NCBI GenBank assembly: GCA_024280835.1 | Contig: JAJRPJ010000008.1 | Location: 1 to 64,000 of the forward strand | Direction: 5' to 3' | DNA: 64,000 nt | Origin: Candidatus Zixiibacteriota bacterium | Lineage (GTDB): Bacteria; Zixibacteria; MSB-5A5; GN15; JACZUZ01 | Shown: positions 43,674-53,108 of the stretch, piece by piece | How positions within the stretch are numbered: position 1 is the stretch's first letter | Layout: the number at the start of each line of letters is the position of its first letter | Made by a program: the position numbers and the translations under genes | Notes under the pieces: generated by a model | Databases searched by the model: none | What the model was told of the DNA's origin: nothing | The model's input: the letters and a program-made list of their open reading frames with translations, nothing else

Positions 43674-43725
43674 ACTACTTCTCTATACTACTTCTCTGCT
43701 TCTCACTATCCTACTGCTTCTCAAT
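43674..43725. repeat. 13-bp tandem repeat at the nuoG-nuoH junction
   Basis: Units ACTACTTCTCTAT / ACTACTTCTCTGC / TTCTCACTATCCT / ACTGCTTCTCAAT. The fourth lies in the last codons of nuoG (GAG AAG CAG TAG in gene sense) and the first directly precedes the nuoH ATG, giving AGAGAAG as a possible ribosome-binding site. Confidence 0.8.
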
Positions 43726-46287
43726 TTTCTCAATCTGAACATAGGCGACTCTTTTTTCACGACTGGTGAGACAGTTCGCTGGTTTGGCGGCAAAATTGTG
43801 TGCGGCCAAGAGAGTATCACCTTCAAGTGTTTCTGATACTAGAGCTTTGAGGATTAATTTCTCGCCTTTGCCACAAGATATTCTCACGCTATCACCTGAT
43901 GTTATTTCCAGTCGTGACGCAAGATCGGCAGAGAGTTCCAGAGTCGCCTCACTGTCAAAAGCCAACAGAGAATGACACATCTCCGTCAGGTGGCCATAGT
44001 GATGAAGCGCATCGCCGACAAGAAGCGGGAAGCTATTCTCTGGCGCTTGAGCTGGGCTTGGGTAATGTGACTCCATCAAATGTAGTTTGCGCTCTGGCGC
44101 TGTGTATGAATTCAGTAAATTGGTTATTTCATCTTGGAGTGACTCTTGGTCGGCATAGAGGTTGAAACCCATCTTCTCGGCGACGAGATTGAGAACTTCG
44201 TAGCCTGGTAGTGACGAACCAACAAGTTTCATGCCTCTGGTAAAGTCCTGAGTACGACCTTCGAGGTTTGTGAAAGAGCCATCGTATTCGGCGAAACTCG
44301 AAAGTGGTAGTATGACATCTGCCAGCGCAGTTGTGGGTGTTTCCAGCAAGTCTGCGACTACTAGGAAATCGAGCGATTCCAGAGATTTTTTGATATGACT
44401 GTGATCGACACCTATCTGTACAGGATTTGCGCCCATGATGAACATGGCTTTGATTTCTTCACCGACTGCGCCGCGCAAAATTGCGTCCCAATTGGAGCCT
44501 TGCAATTCAGGTAATGCTCCAAAGATGTTCTTCAGTGATGACGTTTGACCTTCGGTTAATTCTGGTGAGAGACCCAGCGCCTCGGCGCCTTTGCTATTGG
44601 CGGCTTTGGCTAGAATTGCTGCCTGCCCACGTTTGTTTTGAGGGATGCCCAGCAAAAGCGCGACATTATAGAAGGCTTTGGCGATATTTTCACGTTCGCT
44701 TGAGGTTGAGACCAGTTCACCAGCGATTAGTGTCGGAGACTTGGCTGCCGCTAAGCGATTGGCGCATTCGTTTATGCGCTCGACACTGACACCACAAATT
44801 TCGGCGCACTTTTCGATTGTATTCGGAACCAATAACGTCTCTATCTTCGCGGTGTCGACTTCTTTATCAGCTAATCCCTGCTTGATCAAGCTTAGAGTCA
44901 GGCCATTGAGGAAAACTTCATCGGTTCCAGGTTGGTAAATCATTTCGTCGGTTGAGCAATCACCTGACTTGGTGACAAATGGATTGGCTGTATAGAGCCA
45001 GCCCAATTTTTCGAATATCGCGCGACGAATTTTTAGATGTAGATTTGGATGTTCGCGAATGACATTTGAGCCGACGACAAAGATGACATCTGAGGACGCC
45101 AAATTAGCAATACTGAATGAGCGCGAGGCCATATAACTGTAAGTGGAATTCGCGTCAGTGGCCAGATTTGAATAGTCCGAACGGTAATCAACATTATTTG
45201 AGCCTAAAGCGCCGCGGAATAGTTTGTTGAAACAGTGTAATGTCTTCAGGTCGAGATTTGGTGAGACTACACCAGCTAGACATGGGGCGCCTTGGCTTTC
45301 TTTGACTTCTTTGAAACGTCGGCCAATTAGTGTCAGGGCTTCTTCCCATGAAACCTCGACCATCACACCGTTCTTGTTGACCATAGGAGTTTTTAGACGG
45401 CGGTCGGATGTGGCTACTTGGTAACCATAACGCGCGATATCAGAAATCCAACCATCATCGATGTCGTCATTCATGCGCGAGGTTGCACGGTGAACTTTGC
45501 GCACATCTTTCCAAAGTGTCAGATTGGCGCCGTCGGCATGATAGGGATCTAGTGATGGAACAGTTTGTGTATTCCAAACACGGATTTTATAGCGCCAGTC
45601 ACTACTAGTTAGCGCGCCGACAGGGCAAATCTCAACTAGGTTGCCACTATAGAGCGATTCAACTTGTCCACCAGGAACAGCGTCGATTTCGGTATGATGA
45701 CCACGTTGATAGGCGCCGATGTCATGTTCGCCAAAGGCTTCTTGGTTGGCATTGACACATTTGTAGCAGAGAATGCAGCGATTTTGATTGCGCACCATCT
45801 CGGGGCCGATTGTCAGATCATCGAATGTCGAGTTTTTGTCACGAACATTACGCGCCTTGCGGAATGCGAAGCGTGTGTCATCGCTGAGTCCGTATTCGAA
45901 AGCATTGTCTTGCAAGTCACATTCGCCGCCTTTGTCACAAGTTGGGCAGTCCAGTGGATGGTCTAACAAGATAAACTCGATTGTGGCTTTGCGACCAGCG
46001 CGACATTTTTCGGAATCAGTCAGGACCACCATGTCGTGCATAGCTTCGGTTGCGCAACTGACCATCAATTTGGGAAATTTTTCGATTTCCACATAGCACA
46101 TGCGGCAGGCGCCGAGCGAACGCAGTTTTGGATGCCAGCAAAATGTCGGTACAGCAATGCCCTCTTGGCGGCAGGCGTCCAAGACAGTTGCGCCTTTTTT
46201 GACAGAGACTTGTCGTCCGTCGATTGTCAGAGTCACTAACTCCACTGCTGGAGTTTCGCTCTGGGTTTTTGTGGCTGTATCACTCAT
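43711..46287 (-). CDS. nuoG: NADH-quinone oxidoreductase subunit G
   Basis: 858 residues. N-terminal [2Fe-2S] ferredoxin domain (CWHPKLRSLGACRMC and C at KLMVSCAT), the HxxxCxxC segment DHPLDCPTCDKGGECDLQ, a two-cluster ferredoxin-like part (CILCYKCVNA), then a molybdopterin-oxidoreductase-like domain without obvious cofactor function. Carries electrons from NuoF/E towards NuoI. Confidence 0.97.
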   Translation of the reverse strand: MSDTATKTQSETPAVELVTLTIDGRQVSVKKGATVLDACRQEGIAVPTFCWHPKLRSLGACRMCYVEIEKFPKLMVSCATEAMHDMVVLTDSEKCRAGRKATIEFILLDHPLDCPTCDKGGECDLQDNAFEYGLSDDTRFAFRKARNVRDKNSTFDDLTIGPEMVRNQNRCILCYKCVNANQEAFGEHDIGAYQRGHHTEIDAVPGGQVESLYSGNLVEICPVGALTSSDWRYKIRVWNTQTVPSLDPYHADGANLTLWKDVRKVHRATSRMNDDIDDGWISDIARYGYQVATSDRRLKTPMVNKNGVMVEVSWEEALTLIGRRFKEVKESQGAPCLAGVVSPNLDLKTLHCFNKLFRGALGSNNVDYRSDYSNLATDANSTYSYMASRSFSIANLASSDVIFVVGSNVIREHPNLHLKIRRAIFEKLGWLYTANPFVTKSGDCSTDEMIYQPGTDEVFLNGLTLSLIKQGLADKEVDTAKIETLLVPNTIEKCAEICGVSVERINECANRLAAAKSPTLIAGELVSTSSERENIAKAFYNVALLLGIPQNKRGQAAILAKAANSKGAEALGLSPELTEGQTSSLKNIFGALPELQGSNWDAILRGAVGEEIKAMFIMGANPVQIGVDHSHIKKSLESLDFLVVADLLETPTTALADVILPLSSFAEYDGSFTNLEGRTQDFTRGMKLVGSSLPGYEVLNLVAEKMGFNLYADQESLQDEITNLLNSYTAPERKLHLMESHYPSPAQAPENSFPLLVGDALHHYGHLTEMCHSLLAFDSEATLELSADLASRLEITSGDSVRISCGKGEKLILKALVSETLEGDTLLAAHNFAAKPANCLTSREKRVAYVQIEKIEKQ

Positions 46288-46343
46288 ATTTGTCTTGCAA
46301 ATCTGCTGCTATACTACGTTGTTTATTCTTATGTCCGCTACGT

Positions 46344-47630
46344 CTAATTGAATGGAAACTGCTCCATTGGGAGAACATTCTTGGCCTTGATTCTGTCTAC
46401 AAAATCTTGTCTGAAACGCTGGACCGCTGAAATTACAGGCATGGCGGCCGCATCACCGAGTGGGCAAATAGTACGGCCCAAGATATTGTGGCAAATATTA
46501 TCAATTTTGTCGATGTCTGACTCTTCGCCTTCGCCGTTGAGAATTCTCTCAACGAGTTGGGTCAACCATTTTGTTCCTTCACGGCAGGGTGTGCACTTGC
46601 CGCAGGATTCATGTTTGAAGAACTTAATTAACTTGTAGGTCGTCCAAACAATATCTGTGCGCTCATCGAGAACAATACAGGCGCCAGAGCCGAGCATTGA
46701 GCCAGCTTCAGCGATTGATTCATAGTCGAGTGGTGTATCCAGTTGGTCGGGGGTCATGAACGGACATGAGGCTCCACCAGGAATGATGGCTTTGATCTTT
46801 CGGCCATCTGGAATTCCACCGCCCAGTTCTTCGATTAGATAGCGCAGGGTTGTACCCATCTCCACTTCATAATTGCCTGGGCGATTGATATGCCCTGAGA
46901 GAGAGAAGAGCTTTGTGCCTTTTGATTTTTCTGTGCCGAACATGGTGTACCATTCGCCACCATTGTTAATCAAGTGCGGCACAACAGCGAGTGTCTCGAC
47001 ATTATTGACGATTGTCGGACAACCGTAGAGACCTTCGACAGCGGGAAACGGTGGCTTCATTTGTGACATGCCACGATTACCAGCTAGCGATTGCAAAAGC
47101 GCGGTTTCTTCGCCGCAAATATAGGCGCCACCGCCTGTTTGTGTCACGACATCAAGGTCATAGCCTGAGCCATAAATATTTTTGCCCAGATGTCCAGCGG
47201 CATAGGCTTCTTCAACGGCTTTTTCGAAAACTGCGATAGGAAAATCGAATTCGCCGCGAATGTAATTGAAAGCCAAATGTGAGCCAATGGCGAAAGCTCC
47301 AATGGCCATGCCTTCGATAACCGAGTGTGGGTCACATTCGAGCAAGACACGGTCTTTGCAAGTGCCTGGCTCGGACTCGTCTGCATTGCAAACTAAGTAG
47401 CGAGGTTTGGGTGAGTCTTTGGGCACAAAACTCCACTTGAGACCAGTTGGGAAGCCAGCGCCACCTCGCCCACGTAAACCAGAAGCTTTAACTTCTGTGA
47501 TTACCTGATCGGGTGTCATAGAACTCAAGACTTTGCGCCAAGCGGTATAGCCGCCATGCGCAACATATCCGTCAACATGCTTATGTTTCGGATCGTCAGT
47601 GTATTTTAATAAGAGTTTGTGCTCTGCCAT
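46344..47630 (-). CDS. nuoF: NADH-quinone oxidoreductase subunit F
   Basis: 428 residues from ATG 47630 (MAEHKLLLKY). Binds NADH, FMN and a 4Fe-4S cluster. Motifs: GLRGRGGAGFPTGLKWSF, GAGAYICGEETAL-like (GGAYICGEETALLQS), and ESCGKCTPCREGT with a distal Cys for N3. An in-frame GTG at 47675, immediately after the preceding gene's TAG, would add 15 residues of no family similarity. It is normally next to nuoE, but here a nuclease gene intervenes. Confidence 0.97.
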   Translation of the reverse strand: MAEHKLLLKYTDDPKHKHVDGYVAHGGYTAWRKVLSSMTPDQVITEVKASGLRGRGGAGFPTGLKWSFVPKDSPKPRYLVCNADESEPGTCKDRVLLECDPHSVIEGMAIGAFAIGSHLAFNYIRGEFDFPIAVFEKAVEEAYAAGHLGKNIYGSGYDLDVVTQTGGGAYICGEETALLQSLAGNRGMSQMKPPFPAVEGLYGCPTIVNNVETLAVVPHLINNGGEWYTMFGTEKSKGTKLFSLSGHINRPGNYEVEMGTTLRYLIEELGGGIPDGRKIKAIIPGGASCPFMTPDQLDTPLDYESIAEAGSMLGSGACIVLDERTDIVWTTYKLIKFFKHESCGKCTPCREGTKWLTQLVERILNGEGEESDIDKIDNICHNILGRTICPLGDAAAMPVISAVQRFRQDFVDRIKAKNVLPMEQFPFN

Positions 47631-47675
47631 GCTGTTGTTATAGTCGCTCCATAGAAATTCTACAGAGTACCACAC

Positions 47676-48524
47676 CTAATTCTCATTGTATCCGTATTCC
47701 CTAGAAAGAAATACTTCTTTCCAGTAACTCTCTCTTGCTATGATAATCTTGTCGTCCACTTTCATTGAACGGAATTCTAGCAACGACAATGTAAAATTCT
47801 TCATAGCGTATTCACGGCCGTGCGAAGAGATTAAGTCCATAAGTTCTTTATTCCATCCATGCCCTGTTTCCAAGTATTCAGTCCACCTTTTCCATATCCC
47901 CGAATCGCCATACGCTGAGCCAACATATTTCCACCCAGTTTCTTTATCCATAATGACATAGACACCTTGGACATTCTTTAGGGCTGATTTCCAGTCCGGA
48001 TTTTCATTCTCGAAGATAGGTGCTAGAATATCAAAATCATGATTGATATTTTCATAGCCTGGAAAAACTGCACCCGAAAACGGCTTCTTTAGGATTTCAG
48101 CAACTTTCATTTTATCAAGAAAACGCTCCAATAAAAATGCTCTACCCCTTGTTAGCTTCTCTAGCTTTACCTTCAATCTACCAACATAACATGAATACTC
48201 GGTTAACTCTTTGATCTTGTAGCTGTGACTATTGGGAATATCGCTTCTCTTTTTAACTTCAAATATCCCACCAAACAACCACATGTCCGTTTCATGATAA
48301 AAATCGATTAGGGAGAAAATGTAATCTCTGGAAAAGTCGTTCCTCTTGAATCGATATGTATTCCAATCAAACCATTCCTTCTTGTCTCTCACATAAACAT
48401 CTAGCGGTTGATCCGTCTTATCCCAGCGAGCGGCATGGAACTTGAATGTCGTAGGATCATCAATTCGTATGATTCTCTTGAGCGGTATGTCAGACACCGT
48501 CTTGCCTATTTGTTTATCCATCAC
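47676..48524 (-). CDS. GIY-YIG nuclease-family protein inserted in the nuo operon
   Basis: 282 residues. The C-terminal 100 form a GIY-YIG domain: GVYV (187-190), YVG (200-202), Arg213 in WKRW, and a Glu in RESYWKEVF (265). The N-terminal 180 residues are a charged domain I do not recognise. The gene starts at the base after the nuoE stop (TAA GTG ATG) and ends 45 bases before the nuoF ATG. It looks more A+T-rich than its nuo neighbours. Stand-alone nucleases of this fold include homing-type and repair enzymes. It has no known role in complex I, so this is likely an insertion that kept the operon readable. Confidence 0.88.
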   Translation of the reverse strand: MMDKQIGKTVSDIPLKRIIRIDDPTTFKFHAARWDKTDQPLDVYVRDKKEWFDWNTYRFKRNDFSRDYIFSLIDFYHETDMWLFGGIFEVKKRSDIPNSHSYKIKELTEYSCYVGRLKVKLEKLTRGRAFLLERFLDKMKVAEILKKPFSGAVFPGYENINHDFDILAPIFENENPDWKSALKNVQGVYVIMDKETGWKYVGSAYGDSGIWKRWTEYLETGHGWNKELMDLISSHGREYAMKNFTLSLLEFRSMKVDDKIIIARESYWKEVFLSREYGYNEN

Positions 48525-49082
48525 TTAACCGTCTTTGCGCCAACCTTCGATTAATGCGTCGACTTTGGCGCGTGTCAGGTTTTCATGGTAGTCGTGGTTG
48601 ACCTGCATCATTGGCGCAGAACTACAACCAGCCAGACACTCGGCGATTTGGAGTGTAAACAAATTATCTTGGGTGGTTTCGCCGACCTTGATGCCCAGTT
48701 TTTCTTCAAGATAGCGCAGGAGATTATCTGCTCCACATAGTGCGCAGGAAATATTATCGCAAACCATGATCAGATATTTGCCGCGCGGTTTTTTCGGAAA
48801 CAAAGTGTAGAAAGTCGCCGCCTCGGCCAGTTGCTTAGCTGGGATTTCGGTTATCGCTGACAGCTCGGCATAGATTTCGGCATTGAGATAGCCAACCTGA
48901 CGATAGGCTACAGTCAGAGATGGCAAAACAGCGGATTTGCGCACAGGATACTGAACCATTTTTTTCTGAATTTCGGCCACAGACTCAGCGGTCAAAATAC
49001 GGGTTTTCACTTGCGGAGCGCTGGGCGCTTTCACATGTGGTAACCCAGGAATCGGTTGTAGTTCTGTTTTATTTTCTGCCAT
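48525..49082 (-). CDS. nuoE: NADH-quinone oxidoreductase subunit E
   Basis: 185 residues from ATG 49082. Thioredoxin-like [2Fe-2S] subunit: CDNISC and ECLAGC supply the four cluster ligands. EAATFYTLF is the usual hydrophobic motif. Ends DG then TAA, directly abutting the GIY-YIG gene. Confidence 0.97.
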   Translation of the reverse strand: MAENKTELQPIPGLPHVKAPSAPQVKTRILTAESVAEIQKKMVQYPVRKSAVLPSLTVAYRQVGYLNAEIYAELSAITEIPAKQLAEAATFYTLFPKKPRGKYLIMVCDNISCALCGADNLLRYLEEKLGIKVGETTQDNLFTLQIAECLAGCSSAPMMQVNHDYHENLTRAKVDALIEGWRKDG

Positions 49083-49112
49083 TCTAGTATCTCTGCAATT
49101 CTTCAATAATTC

Positions 49113-50351
49113 TTATCTATCAATTTCGCCCAGAACAATATCGAGCGAGCCAATCGCCGCTACTACGTCACTAACCAGCGAACCTTCAACCATACTCGGC
49201 AATGCCGAAAGGTTGACGAACGACGGAGGACGGACACGGACACGATTCGGTACATTTGTGCCATCTGAGTCAATGAAGAAACCGATTTCACCTTTGCCCG
49301 ATTCGATAGGCACATAGACTGAGCCACGCGGAACTTTGAATCCATCAGTGATTATTTTGAAGTGATAAATCAATGATTCCATTTTCGAGAGTACGTCTGG
49401 CTTCGGTGGCAAAACCACACCAGGCACATGCGCCCGAATCGGACCTTCAGGCAAACCATCGAGAGCTTGCTGAACAATTTTTAGTGACTCGCGCATTTCA
49501 TACATGCGCACCTGATAACGACTGAAGACATCGCCATGCTCACCAACTGGAACTTTGAAATCAAACTTATCATAATCCGAATACGGGAAAGCTTTGCGCA
49601 CGTCGTATTTGACACCACTGCCACGCAGTGAGGAGCCAGTGAGTCCGCCATTGATGGCGTTTTCGGCGGAGATTTTTGCGACACCGATAGTGCGCATTTG
49701 CCAGATACGGTTATTGGTCAAAAGGTCTTCGTATTCATCGATTCTCTTGGGCAGTTCTGTCAGAATCCTGCGCACAGATTTGTGGAAACTCTTAGGCACA
49801 TCATCCATCAAGCCCCCCACGCGAAAATAGGATGACATCATTCGTTGACCTGAGACAATCTCATAGATATCGAGAATTGCTTCGCGGTCACGGAAGGCAT
49901 AGAGAAACATCGACATAGCCCCGAGATCAATGGCATGAGTTCCCAACCAAACTAGATGTGAATTGATACGAGTCAATTCGGCCATCAGGACTCTTATCCA
50001 TTTGGCGCGGGCAGGAATCGCCTCTTCGATATCGAGCAGTTTTTCAATAGCCAAACAAAAGCCAAGATTGTTTGACATCGGCGACATATAGTCCATGCGG
50101 TCAGTCATCGGGAGAGCTTTGTAATAGAGTTTGCTCTCAAGTGATTTTTCGATGCCAGTGTGCAGATAACCAATTACTGGCTCGCAGGAAACTACTGTTT
50201 CGCCATCTAGCTCAAGCACCAAACGAAGCACACCATGGGTCGACGGATGCTGCGGGCCCATATTCAACGTCATTGTTTTGCGTCCGCCGTCATGTTCGAC
50301 GACATCGCTAAACTCGACTGAGGAGGGCTTGTGTTCGGCTTGAGTATTCAT
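49113..50351 (-). CDS. nuoD: NADH-quinone oxidoreductase subunit D
   Basis: 412 residues. The 49-kDa subunit at the quinone site: LNMGPQHPSTHGVLRL near the N-terminus, IGYLHTGIEKSLE, RGSGVKYDVRKAFPYS-type and the C-terminal DIVLGEIDR. Separate from nuoC here, unlike the fused NuoCD of enterobacteria. Confidence 0.98.
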   Translation of the reverse strand: MNTQAEHKPSSVEFSDVVEHDGGRKTMTLNMGPQHPSTHGVLRLVLELDGETVVSCEPVIGYLHTGIEKSLESKLYYKALPMTDRMDYMSPMSNNLGFCLAIEKLLDIEEAIPARAKWIRVLMAELTRINSHLVWLGTHAIDLGAMSMFLYAFRDREAILDIYEIVSGQRMMSSYFRVGGLMDDVPKSFHKSVRRILTELPKRIDEYEDLLTNNRIWQMRTIGVAKISAENAINGGLTGSSLRGSGVKYDVRKAFPYSDYDKFDFKVPVGEHGDVFSRYQVRMYEMRESLKIVQQALDGLPEGPIRAHVPGVVLPPKPDVLSKMESLIYHFKIITDGFKVPRGSVYVPIESGKGEIGFFIDSDGTNVPNRVRVRPPSFVNLSALPSMVEGSLVSDVVAAIGSLDIVLGEIDR

Positions 50352-50385
50352 CGTGTATCTTAGTAGATAGTCTCTGTAACAAATC

Positions 50386-50913
50386 TTAGTGATGTGGATT
50401 GTCGGGCACGACTTCTATTTCATCAGAGTTATGTGAGAATTGCGGCATTTCATAGGTGATGCCAAAATCTTTGCGCAAAGGATGGCCGACTAATTCGTCG
50501 ACGGTCAAAATCTTTGTTAATTCGGGATGGCCTTCGAATTTGATGCCCATCAAATCCCAGACTTCCCTCTCCAGCCAATTCGCACAGGCCCAATCTTTCG
50601 AAAGAGTCGGCATAGTGGCGGCATTCTCGGGTAATTTGGCACGGAGCATGAACTGGAATGTGTTTTTTAGGGATAAGAAAATATAAACCATTTCAAAGCG
50701 GCCGTCTTTTTCCCAAGCCTGACCCTGATGATCAACTACTGTAATGTCAGTTAGGAAATCGAACTTCAAATCTGAATCATTTTTTAAAGCCACCGCAATC
50801 TCACGCAGGGCTTGGGGCTGGATGTAGAAAGAAAGCTGCCCTCTGTGCGTATATTCAGAGAGAATCTTCTCACCGAAAAGGTCTTTGAGAAATGTTCTAA
50901 GTTTGTCTTCCAT
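50386..50913 (-). CDS. nuoC: NADH-quinone oxidoreductase subunit C
   Basis: 175 residues from ATG 50913; an upstream TTG at 50940 would add nine. The 30-kDa subunit: FDFLTDITVVDH, WLEREVWDLMGIKFEGHPEL and GHPLRKDFGITYEM. Structural subunit linking NuoD to the peripheral arm. Confidence 0.97.
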   Translation of the reverse strand: MEDKLRTFLKDLFGEKILSEYTHRGQLSFYIQPQALREIAVALKNDSDLKFDFLTDITVVDHQGQAWEKDGRFEMVYIFLSLKNTFQFMLRAKLPENAATMPTLSKDWACANWLEREVWDLMGIKFEGHPELTKILTVDELVGHPLRKDFGITYEMPQFSHNSDEIEVVPDNPHH

Positions 50914-50943
50914 AGCGCTTACGGAGCGGTCTGAGTCCAATTC

Positions 50944-51480
50944 TTACGCTTCGGCTTTCTTGCTGGTTGCGTCTGTGGACTGCGCGCGAGTGACTGTACT
51001 TTTTGGCTTGGAACGTAGTGATTCTTTTTCGATTTTCGCGTGCAATTTGAGAATACCGTCAATTAGTTGCTCGGGGCGCGGAGGACAACCAGGCATATAA
51101 ATATCAACTGGTACGACTCTATCGACACCCTGTATGATGGCGTAATTGTTAAAAACACCGCCACAAGAAGCGCAGGCGCCCATCGAAATTACCCATTTGG
51201 GGTCGGGCATTTGTTCGTATAATTTGCGGAGAACTGGAGCCATTTTTTGTGTCACACGGCCCGAAACAATAATCAAGTCTGCTTGACGTGGCGAAGAGCG
51301 CATAACTTCCATGCCAAAGCGCGAGACATCAAATCTTGAAGCAAAAGTCGACATCATCTCAATCGCACAACAAGCCAAACCAAAACCTAACGGCCAAATT
51401 GAGCGTTTCCGCGCCCAGTTTACCATAGTATCAACTGTTGTCAGGGCAATGCCCTCGGGGATTTTTTCTTCTAATCCCAT
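50944..51480 (-). CDS. nuoB: NADH-quinone oxidoreductase subunit B
   Basis: 178 residues. Ligands of terminal cluster N2 are the tandem Cys pair in [11 protein letters not shown], with GACASCGG and [15 protein letters not shown]. The start overlaps the end of nuoA by 10 bases. The charged C-terminal tail ([12 protein letters not shown]) is a lineage feature. Confidence 0.98.
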   Translation of the reverse strand: MGLEEKIPEGIALTTVDTMVNWARKRSIWPLGFGLACCAIEMMSTFASRFDVSRFGMEVMRSSPRQADLIIVSGRVTQKMAPVLRKLYEQMPDPKWVISMGACASCGGVFNNYAIIQGVDRVVPVDIYMPGCPPRPEQLIDGILKLHAKIEKESLRSKPKSTVTRAQSTDATSKKAEA

Positions 51481-51833
51481 TTTAGCGCCCCTTTACCGAG
51501 TATGTAGAAATACCCTGTGAGTAATATCACGATAAAAACTAACATCTCAACAAAACCAAACCACCCAAGCGAATCATAAATGACCGCCCAAGGATACAAA
51601 AAGACAACTTCGATATCAAAGATGATAAAGAGAATCGCCACCATATAGTATTTGACTGGAACTGGATGTTTGGTATCACCAACTGGATCAACACCGCACT
51701 CATAGGGCTGCATTTTTACTTTGGAGCGTGAGCGCTTGCCTATCAATACCGACAAACTCATCAGCACAGCGGCAATCACTGAGCCGAAAACGACCATCAG
51801 CAGTATCGGAACGAATATTTCGAATTTATCCAT
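51471..51833 (-). CDS. nuoA: NADH-quinone oxidoreductase subunit A
   Basis: 120 residues, three helices. [20 protein letters not shown] and [16 protein letters not shown] are the family signatures, with the quinone-chamber Cys in the first. First gene of the operon, preceded by a 5' leader of about 75 bases. Confidence 0.98.
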   Translation of the reverse strand: MDKFEIFVPILLMVVFGSVIAAVLMSLSVLIGKRSRSKVKMQPYECGVDPVGDTKHPVPVKYYMVAILFIIFDIEVVFLYPWAVIYDSLGWFGFVEMLVFIVILLTGYFYILGKGALKWD

Positions 51834-51884
51834 AGTAATTATCTAGCAAGCAATGACTCAAAGCATCGACTTAAAATAACGTTC

Positions 51885-51906
51885 AGCGTCTATGTTCTCT
51901 GACGCT
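51885..51906. repeat. Hairpin in the nuo leader
   Basis: AGCGTC (51885-51890) and GACGCT (51901-51906) can pair across a 10-nt loop in the leader between the predicted start point and nuoA. There is no T-run after it. Confidence 0.4.
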
Positions 51907-51916
51907 ACTATTGGCA

Positions 51917-51945
51917 ATCATAGACATTCATTATATCTGTGTCAA
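51917..51945 (-). promoter_or_regulatory. Sigma70-type promoter of the nuo operon
   Basis: On the minus strand a perfect TTGACA (51945-51940) is followed by a 17-base spacer and TATGAT (51922-51917). The start point would be near 51910, giving a 76-base leader before nuoA. The best promoter-like sequence in the window, at the place where the operon must start. Confidence 0.75.
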
Positions 51946-52006
51946 GATGACTTTGTGAAATCTGTAACTAAGTCACAATACGCTGGTGTACAACCACTTA
52001 ACTTGG

Positions 52007-53074
52007 CTAAAAGTTGTCGGAAATGCCTATGCGGATGTGGTTTGAATAAATCCAGCCTATTCCATGGCGCAGAACCTCTATTCTGTAGAGTCCTGGCTCC
52101 GATGGTGAGTATTCTAGTTCGTCTGAGTGGACTCGCAAAATGACAGCCCCATTGCGAATAAGACGGATTTCAGCTCGCTGGGGAGTTGAGACATAGAGGC
52201 GAGAGTCTTCAAATTTTTCCAGTTGTCCTCCGCAAAGGGCGGTATTGGCGCCTGATCGGGCTACAAACTGAAATCCTCGGGCATCTCCCCTGCGACGGTT
52301 TGAGAAAAATAACTGGCAGGAGCGAATGGCCTCCAGCAATTGTTTTTGCGCTTGGACTGGCTCTTTTGAGAGCGGTTCAGTGAGGACTATGTGATTCTGT
52401 AATGACCTAAAATGCACCTTATAGGGAAAGATTGTGACTGTTTTGGGACCAATGCGATATGGGAAGGCATGGGCATCGACACCTGCGATACCCACAACCG
52501 GTCGAGTCTGATTGGCTGTATCCCAGTGTCTCAGGGTTTCAACTGGAGGAGCTTTCATGAACTTTCGTGGGGAAAACAGCAAGGTCAGCTTTCCGATAGG
52601 CCCAGCTTCATCGAGGCGCTCCATCCATTCGGACATTTGATTCCATAATTCAATTCCGTGAAAACCTTCCACCGACCAATCGGTCCATTGATAGGGAGGG
52701 TATTTTCCATCTTCGGGGCGTTTCTCATCAGGGTGCGCGATAATTCCAAGCGCATTATCGGCTGCGCATTGTGCGACATATTTTCGCGCAGAAAATTCGG
52801 GGTCATATACTGCTGGGCTACCGAAAACTAGAAAATGATTTTTGTCGGCTGGGTCATTGTGTTCATAACCAACAATTACCAGCAGTGAATCATGATAGCC
52901 AGAGAACTTCTCTCGCGATTTGAGAGTCATGTGATCACTGAAGAGTAGAAAGTCGAGTCCAACTTCAGAACCAATAGCTATCACCTCCTCATGCTTCGCG
53001 GTTCCATCGGAATCGAGAGTGTGCATGTGAATACAGCCGGTGTATTGATAGTTGCCTGATTTATCGCGTATCAT
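52007..53074 (-). CDS. PHP-domain phosphoesterase-like protein
   Basis: 355 residues from ATG 53074. The PHP metal-site motifs are HMHTLDSDG, LFSDHMT, GYEHND, IAHPDEKRPEDG and a later GIAGVDAHAF. A C-terminal beta-rich part (about 240-355) looks like a carbohydrate- or lectin-type appendage. It probably hydrolyses a phosphoester; the substrate is unknown. It follows the UMF1-type transporter gene by 34 bases on the same strand. Confidence 0.85.
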   Translation of the reverse strand: MIRDKSGNYQYTGCIHMHTLDSDGTAKHEEVIAIGSEVGLDFLLFSDHMTLKSREKFSGYHDSLLVIVGYEHNDPADKNHFLVFGSPAVYDPEFSARKYVAQCAADNALGIIAHPDEKRPEDGKYPPYQWTDWSVEGFHGIELWNQMSEWMERLDEAGPIGKLTLLFSPRKFMKAPPVETLRHWDTANQTRPVVGIAGVDAHAFPYRIGPKTVTIFPYKVHFRSLQNHIVLTEPLSKEPVQAQKQLLEAIRSCQLFFSNRRRGDARGFQFVARSGANTALCGGQLEKFEDSRLYVSTPQRAEIRLIRNGAVILRVHSDELEYSPSEPGLYRIEVLRHGIGWIYSNHIRIGISDNF

Positions 53075-53081
53075 AATCTCT

Positions 53082-53108
53082 TTTGCGCAGATATGTTTGC
53101 AGATATAT
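53082..53108. repeat. 14-bp tandem pair between PHP and transporter genes
   Basis: TTTGCGCAGATATG (53082-53095) is followed by TTTGCAGATATAT from 53096. It fills most of the 34-base junction. Confidence 0.7.
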
